This document shows, piece after piece, positions 41,301-49,400 of a DNA stretch of 64,000 nucleotides. Location: the NCBI GenBank assembly GCA_963281255.1, contig OY725502.1, positions 2,852,001-2,916,000 of the forward strand. The letters run 5' to 3'. Within the stretch, counting starts at the first letter, position 1. The number at the start of each line of letters is the position of its first letter. A program made the translations under genes and the position numbers. The notes under the pieces are model-generated. The model saw only the letters and a program-made list of their open reading frames with translations. It did no database searches and was not told the origin of the DNA. Origin of the DNA: Aphrocallistes beatrix (lineage: Eukaryota; Porifera; Hexactinellida; Sceptrulophora; Aphrocallistidae).

Positions 41301-43357
41301 CTAATGGATTGATATGTGTGAGAGAATTGTGTTGTTGTGAAGTATTAATAATTCTTCTCTTTCTTAGGAATGGTGTGGCAAGACCGGATAAAGGATGAAG
41401 AAAGAGAAGTGATGTCTAACGGAATAACAACGTTTTGATCTTCCTTAATCTTAGAATATTATCTTCGCTTCATAACATCCTTCAGTTTACTAATTTTAAT
41501 CCATGTAATTCACCATTTCAATAATGATTATTCCAACTTAGTGTTTAATTGTTAGCCTTGCCGTGCTGTGCTATGAATCTATTTCGAATGTATTTGTTTG
41601 TTTGCAATTAATATTATGATTATAAACGCTCATTTATTAAGTTCTTAACCTTTTGGGCTCAATGATATGACTTTAGTAAGTGTAGTGGACAAATAGAAAG
41701 CGAATAAATGTTAAATTGATAATTAGTGATAAATTCGCTTAGCTCGTTTAACCAATCCATGGTCCAGAAAAAAAGGCCTGCGCCATTGCCTTAGTGTATT
41801 AGAATGCTATGGAAATGTATTATCACCATATACAAACATTATATCAGAGTATCCAATTCCGCTGTCAAAAATTTGATATGTCATATGTCATCATGTGATT
41901 CCGCAATAGGCTCTTTTTAGAGCGGAAAAAGTTGCTGTTCTAGCTCATATTAAACATCGTTATCTGCATTTCTAATGCTTGATTTTTTGATGGAGCAACA
42001 ATAGGAAGACCTCAAGCCAAAAAGTCTGAAAATTTTAGTTGGAATGTCTATGCATTCCTCAGTTGCTATGGAAACAAAAAATTGCCAGTTTAAGCCATAA
42101 CTCGAAAAGTATAGATCGTATGCACTAAGACTTTGTACCATTTAATCCGTAAACTATTACTTCCTATATAAGAATAATACTAATCACATGTTTATTTTCA
42201 ATATTATCTGAGTTATCTAGGACTTTGTCACATCTCATTACTTAGGGCGGTCAGAAAGTTCTAATCAGTGTTATCATACACTCTTATTGTACCTTATTAG
42301 ATTGATATTGCAGCATGAATTTACTTCTTAACACATTCACAAGTGATACCAATTTACAAAATCAAAATCTAGAGAAAACTCTTTGTATACCACTTCCTAT
42401 ATATTGTGTCGCTTGAGCCACCGTGTAAAATTATGGCCACAAACCACCCGACCTTCCCTCAAGAGTAACGACATTACAAGGGCATTACTAAGCGATACGA
42501 ATGCTCAAATACAAATCAATCTTAGGAAGTTGATGGGAATGATACTCTCTCAGATTCAAATATCTGATAATGGAGCCTACTTTTAGGGAAGCACGAGTGG
42601 TGAACGGGTGATTTGTGGCCATAATTTTACACGGTGGCTCAAGCGACACAATATATAGGACGTGGTATACAAAGAGTTTTCTCTAGATTTTGATTCTGTA
42701 AATTGGTATCACTTGTGAATGTGTTAAGAAGTAAATTCAAGCTTCAATATCGATCCAATAAGGTACAATAAGAGTATATGATAGCACTGATTAGAACTTT
42801 CTGACCGCCCTAAGTACTTCCCTATAGATCGTGATAAAATCCTCGATAACTCAGAACATATTGAAAACAAGCGCGCTTCGCTTGCTTGCGCTGCGCGGCT
42901 GGCAGACACTTCGTGTCCGCCGGAGGCTCCCTTCGGTCGCCTGGAGGTGACATTGGTTAATTATAAGTGAGACATCATCTCTAAATATGTCCATCTTAGT
43001 TTTAAAATCGATATCACTCGAAAAAACACCAAATTTGTCAATTTTTAAAATTTTGATGAGTAATGATGACGTCATAGCAAAGTGCTGAGTCATCATTTTT
43101 TGATGATAGTTGCATCATATGTGAGATATGTTAGTATACAGATTCTAATAAAATTTCAGCCTTCTATCTCCTATAATGGCTGAGTTATTCCCGAATAATT
43201 GTGTTGCTTAACTTTTTAAAATGTGACAATGACGTCATAATTCCATGATGAGTCGACATTTTGGTCTGAGCTCAGAACTTACTGGAGCCATAGCCAAAAG
43301 ACTCCCACATGCCAAAAATCAGCTTTCTGCGCCTGGCAGTTTCTTCACTCAATTCGT

Positions 43358-43401
<44 letters not shown>

Positions 43402-46400
43402 AACAAACAATAATCGAGTTTTAATAGTAAGGATAAACATGTGAATAGTATTATTCTTATATAGGAAGTAATAGTTTACGGATTAAATGGTACAAAGTCT
43501 TAGTGTATACGATCTATACTTTTCGAGTTATGGCTTAAACAGGCAATTTTTTGTTTCCATAGCAACTGAGGAATGCATAGACATTCCAACTAAAATTTTC
43601 AAGACTTTTTGGCTTGAGGTCTTCCTATTGTTGCTCTATCAAAAAATAAAGGATTAGAAATGCAGATAACGATGTTTAATATGAGCTAGAACAGCAACAT
43701 TTTCCGCTCTAAAAAGAGCCTATTGCGGAATCACATGATGACATATCAAATTTTTGACAGCAGAATTGGATGTTCTGATATATTGTTTGTATATGGTGAT
43801 AATACATTTCAAATGTCTATCGGAAGCGGTTTTTGATTTATCGGTCTAATTAAATTTTGACTGTGTTAAAACTGGCCTCTTCGTTTTATGGCCTTCTCGG
43901 TGACATATATAGCCGTGTATTAAGTAGGCCATGTGGGGGGGTCGACAAAAGGTCTACATGTCCATTTGAAGTCTATCCATCAAATTGAGTTATTAAAGCG
44001 GAGTATTTCGGTGAATGAATCTGAAGGTGTACCTCAACCCAACATACTACTTAAGTAATATCGATGGAACAATACACCGCTATATCAATGGATCTAGTCT
44101 TCAAGGAGTATTGGCCAGGATGACTGCCTGTGATGGCCTTTCTTTTACTATATTTACAACTTCTTTGGATCTTAGGAAATCTTTGGCTGCGCTCGGGTAT
44201 CCTGTACCAAAATCTGTTTTTGGTATAAACTATAAAGGAACAAGCCTACCTATGTAATAGATTCAGAACAAGCCTAAGCGATAGTACTCTCGACAATCTT
44301 TGCTTCATTAGAAATAATCATAGGCATAACAATGCAAACTGATCTAAACTTTTCATCAACATTTCTTTTTGTTGCACTCATTACATTTCTCATCATTCAA
44401 CTAATCAAATATTAAAAAATAATGATTAAATTAAACATATTAAAAATCAAACTTTAGAACACGGAGGTAAATGAAACATTGAATTCTTGATTTTTGAAAC
44501 CATAACCTTTCGGGGAGAGTGAATAAGGCCTAATGATGAAAATGGCGTCAAATAATATACACAGGAAAAGGCTGAAATTCAAATTATACAAGAGGGTTAT
44601 TCAATACAAAGTTATTCAATAAAACTTAAACTTAACAAAAACTTTTAGCAATGTTAAAATTTTACACGTCTGCCTTACTGTTATAATCGATATCACGGAA
44701 AAATAACCAAATTTTCAACTCTTGCTGAGTAATGATGACGCCAAAACAGTGACGTTAACAGTAATATTAGATACAGTCGAAAAATTGAAATTTCTAATCA
44801 TAAAAAGGTGACTATGACATCATAATTACTTGATGAGTCGACATTTTCGTCTGAGGTCAGAATTTAGTGGAGCCATAGCCAAAAGACTCCCACATCTCGT
44901 AATATATATACACTGCCTGAACAAAAGTATTCGTACACCCCATAATTCCCCATACGAATAGTTTGAATACTGATTTATTTAGCGAGTCAAGGTATTTAAT
45001 TGGTAAGAGATACGTTTAATATAACTTCAAATTCGAATTCTCCATATCTGATTTACTCACTTTTTAATCTTTCAACTTGTTTACACTCCCACAAGGTTAA
45101 TAATTTTCAAACTGTGCCACTTCATACCACCAATGCCATCATATAAAATGGTGATCACTCGCGACATGTAGCATAGGAAAGCAAATGCTGAAAATACTTA
45201 ATCTTGAAGAAGAGTAATTAAGTTGAAAACTCATTAAGTTGGTAATTTGAATGTGGAGAATTCGAATTTGAAGTAAAATTAAGAGTATCTCTCACACATT
45301 AAATATTCTTGAAGCGCTAAATAAATCAGTATTATAACTATTTGTATGGGGAATTATGGGGTGCACGAATACTTTTGTTCAGGCAGTGTATATCCATACT
45401 ATTAAAACTCGATTAATGTGTTTGTGTATATATATATTTGTAACCATAGCCTATTGCATATAAAGCCTCACAGTAACTTGCGGGTTTGGGACTAGGAATG
45501 CGGTAGAAGATGGTTGAACTAATACATGATCTGCCTTAAATCAATAACAACGCACAATAGAGCTTAGGAATGTAATACCAGCATATATAAATATGGTGTC
45601 AAAGTACGAATATCCGTTGTTAAAATTTAGATTAGTCACCATATGGTTGCGCAATTGGTTATATTTGTGACAAATTTTGGTGATTTTCAGAGGCAGTTTA
45701 TGGGCACTTCTAAGTGTTTTTATTATAATTTTTTTCGCATAGAACTGAGAGAGTGAATGAGTTAATACTAAAAATTTGGAAAAAATTTTTGATGGAATGT
45801 TGCTATATTCCAGTATTGCCATGAAAACGTGTTTTGGTCAGTTGGGGTTATATCTTGAAAACTGCAATAGCTACACATTAAAATGTAATTTCATTTGATA
45901 GCGAATATCTCTACTTCCTATTAAGCGATAATATAATTTCGACTACTAAATTCAATCGTTCACGAGATATTCGACAAATTACCAAATGTGACCAATATGG
46001 TTATATTGTCGAATATCTCGTGAACCATTGAAATTAGAGGTCGAAATTATATCATTGCTTAATAGGGAGTAGAGATATTCGCTATCAAATGGAATTAAAT
46101 TTTAATGTGTAGCTATTGCAGTTTTTCAAAGATATAACCCCAAATGACCAAAACACGTTTCCATGGCAACACTGGAATGTAGCAACATTCCATTAAAAAG
46201 TAACTTTTGCATTAACCTATTGACATCTCAGTTCTATGCAGAAAATATTAAAATAAAAACACTTAGAAGTGCCCTCAAACGACCAAATTACCAAATTTGT
46301 CACAAATATAACCTATTGCGCAACCATATGGTGACTAATCTAAATTTTAACGGATATGGGTACTTTGACACCATATTTATATATGCTGATAATACATTCC

Positions 46401-49400
46401 TAAGCGATATTGAGCTTTGTTAATGATTTAAGGCAGCTCATGTATTAGTTCAACCATCTTCTACCGCAGTCCCAAATCCGCAAGTTACTGTGAGGCCTTA
46501 TATACAGTGGGCTATGATATAACGAATTGATTGAAGAAACTGCCATGCGCAGAAAGCTGATTTTTGGCATGAGGGAGTATTTGGGTTATGGCTCCACTAA
46601 GTTCCGAGCTCAGACGAAAATGTCGACTCTTCATGGAATTATGATGTCATTGTCACCTTTTTTATAATTAGAAATTTCAGTTTTTTGACTAAACTCAAGT
46701 CATTTAGGTGATAGAAGGCTGAAATTTTAATAGAATCTGTATATTAATATGTCTCAAATATGATCCAACAATCATCAAAAAATGATGACTCATCACTATG
46801 TTATGACGTCATCATTATGCATCAAAATTTTATGAATTGACAATTTGGTGATTTTCCGTGCGATATCGATTATAACAGTAGGACAGACATATTTAGAGAT
46901 TTTATCTCCCTTATAATTAATCAATGTGACCCCAGCTGCCTGAAGGGTGCTTCCGGCGGCACAAAGTGTCCGCTTTTATACATTAATCGGGAACGCGATC
47001 TTGTTTCGTTTGTGTTATTGATGCTGTTTGCATTAGTTTTTTCTGTACGCTAATCATATTTACAATAGAGATCCAATTATGATGACAGTAATGATTAACT
47101 TTTGTAAAGTATTGATTATGTTCAATTATTGTTCTAAAAATGAAAAATTGCTTTGATTCAATTTAGCGATCTAAATTTTATGAAACTTTCGCTAAATCTA
47201 ATTACGAGCCTTACATGCCATCGAAGCAAGATTATTGTGTTCCAGATCATAATCTAAGGGGTTCAAGTATAAGAATAGAAATTAGCTTAGTGAGCGATCA
47301 ATTGGAGGGTTGCTTGCCTCCAACAAGCACTTTGATGGCACTTAAGATACTTTTTACAGTAGGAGTACACATACTGTTACAAATTTTTGATACAAAAATT
47401 TGAATTAAATATGCATTTAAGGTTGAGAAATGTAGGGTGGGATTTGCCGTGTCCCCTCCCCCAACTCTTAAGATATGTAAGTGCGAATTAATTTTTGTGC
47501 AATAATATACATGTATGTACTTCTCTTCTTATTTAATTGGTGGAATACTAGGGTTTTCATGGCTTCTTTCTCAAATCATACTGATCTTGAACAACGAATA
47601 AATATTAAATTTCGAACAATATACTTGAATTCCTTCTAAGAGAATTGCTAACAGTTTATGGGAAAAATAGCCGATCATATTAAACCGTTAGACATTGAGT
47701 ACACTGTTTTAAGAAATAGTATGACTACTGTCAAAGATGCTCCACGGGCTGGAGCTCCGAATATGGGTGAGAAAGGAGATCTACCCCCAGCAGTCACAAT
47801 CCCGGATTTTTGTGCTGAGAATGTGCCTTACTGTATACCGTTTGATGGGTTAGGCCCAGTGGCATAGATACCCATGCCCAAAGGCTAGACATTTCACCCA
47901 AACAGGGGTTTCTTGTGTAATTCCAGGGGTGGTGGCAAACTGGCACCAAAATCAAATCACCCTGCAAGCACCTTGGTTAATCGGAAGATACCAGGCTGGT
48001 ATCTTTAAGTGCCGGCAGAGCACTTAGATAAACCCCTGCCTGGAACCCATAGAAGAATTCAAAAAGACGTTTGAAAATTGGATTTCCCGTTTGAATTTAA
48101 TTAAAGAACATAAAAGAAATTACTTCGGACATTCGTAGCAATTTTAGAAAATTATTACTATTATAAACCAGTTTAAAGCGATTGTATATATTGAAAGACT
48201 CTAAATATCAAGGATTGGATATATTCATTACTCAATAAGGCTTCACAATTATATGCAGTTCCTCAACCAAAGTGTTAAAATATAATTTATAATGAATGTA
48301 GATTATGAGAGAGCTAAAATGTATTATTGAAATGTCACTCCCTTTGATTCGAGTACAAGACAAATAGGTACGGAATTAAATTGAAACTGTTAATATACAG
48401 CTGAATGATATTACACTATAATTACTGAGCAAGAATAATATGACCACTAATACGTTTGTAGATAAGGATAAAACTATACAAATTTTTAAAACTAAATAAC
48501 TTAAAAAAAAAAGTGATAGAAAACTACCAATGAATAAATTATCATTATATACATTTACATCTTTTTATGGATATATATTTGTTGTAAAGTGACGATAACT
48601 CATTGAAAAAATTAAAAATGTTGAATTTGCGTTATTATGCTAAACTATGTTGTCCCAAATATTTCCTCAAAAATTACAAAAAAAATCGAGTAGGTGTTAA
48701 AAAATATGATAATTAGAGATAAAGATTAGGTTAGTTGGGACAAAAGTTTATTATGCTTCGCAATACCTTTCTATATAAATATTTTCATGATCAGATGATA
48801 ATTACTCATCAGTGATCACATCATGTATAAAAAATTTTAAAATATACTCCGATTTGCCTCCATTTTTATCATGCAGTCGCCATCCAGACATCCCAAATCC
48901 GCCGCGATACCAAATGAGTAGGGTCTGGTTCAGTTATTGCTCAAATAAATCCCAATGTGTAAGATGGGACTCACTTGTGTCGTGGCAACTCGTGGGATGT
49001 CTGGATGGCGGCTGCATGATAAAGATCGAGGCAAACTGAAGTAGCTCTATGATATTTTTTCTTTCACCGGGTTTTTCTTAAGTATTTCTTACTAATTCTT
49101 ACTATTTATGGTGTCAACAATTCCGAGTTCGTTCAATTTCCATCGTTTTTTCTTACTATCAGTTTTTACCTACTGTTCGATCCTGTAAAGAAATATTCAG
49201 AAAAAATAGAAGATTGGACAAATTATGTAATTTTCCAGATAGAATACAAAGTATATTAAAATGGATAGGAATTCGAGTCTCATTGAAGTATAATCAAGCG
49301 CGGGAGCGGGAGTGCATATTTTTCACTTAAAACCGATTTGTAAGAAAAATCTGAATAAGAAAAAATGAAGGAAATTAATTAAAACTTGAATTAGACATTA

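Larger units (their letters stand above)
39269..41811 (+). mobile_element. P-element-like transposon, family H copy 1
   Basis: Ends CATAGCATTCTAAAACACTA / TAGTGTATTAGAATGCTATG, inverted for more than 70 bp, with a 7-bp duplication GAAATGT (39262-39268, 41812-41818). The uninterrupted target can be read in the opposite fold-back arm (near 43793). It carries a THAP exon pair and a pogo-like MITE. Confidence 0.78.
39139..43932. mobile_element. Large fold-back element, family E, with two nested transposons
   Basis: The outer ends ATGGGCCTACTTAATATACG and CGTGTATTAAGTAGGCCAT open arms that are inverted copies (for example GGCCAGTTTTAACACAGTC). The left arm is split by a P-like element (39269-41811) and the right arm by a Helitron (42868-43433). 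Without them the element is about 1.7 kb with arms of about 770 bp meeting near 42520. No coding frame of its own. Confidence 0.85.

Noticed and set aside
39139..43932. 9-bp duplication for the large family E element
   Set aside because: The flanks AATCGTGTG and GTGGGGGGG do not match; the flanks may have been rearranged, so the superfamily is left open for this copy.
47658..47867. Mariner fragment suggested by [10 protein letters not shown]
   Set aside because: Only about ten residues are similar and nothing before or after supports it.
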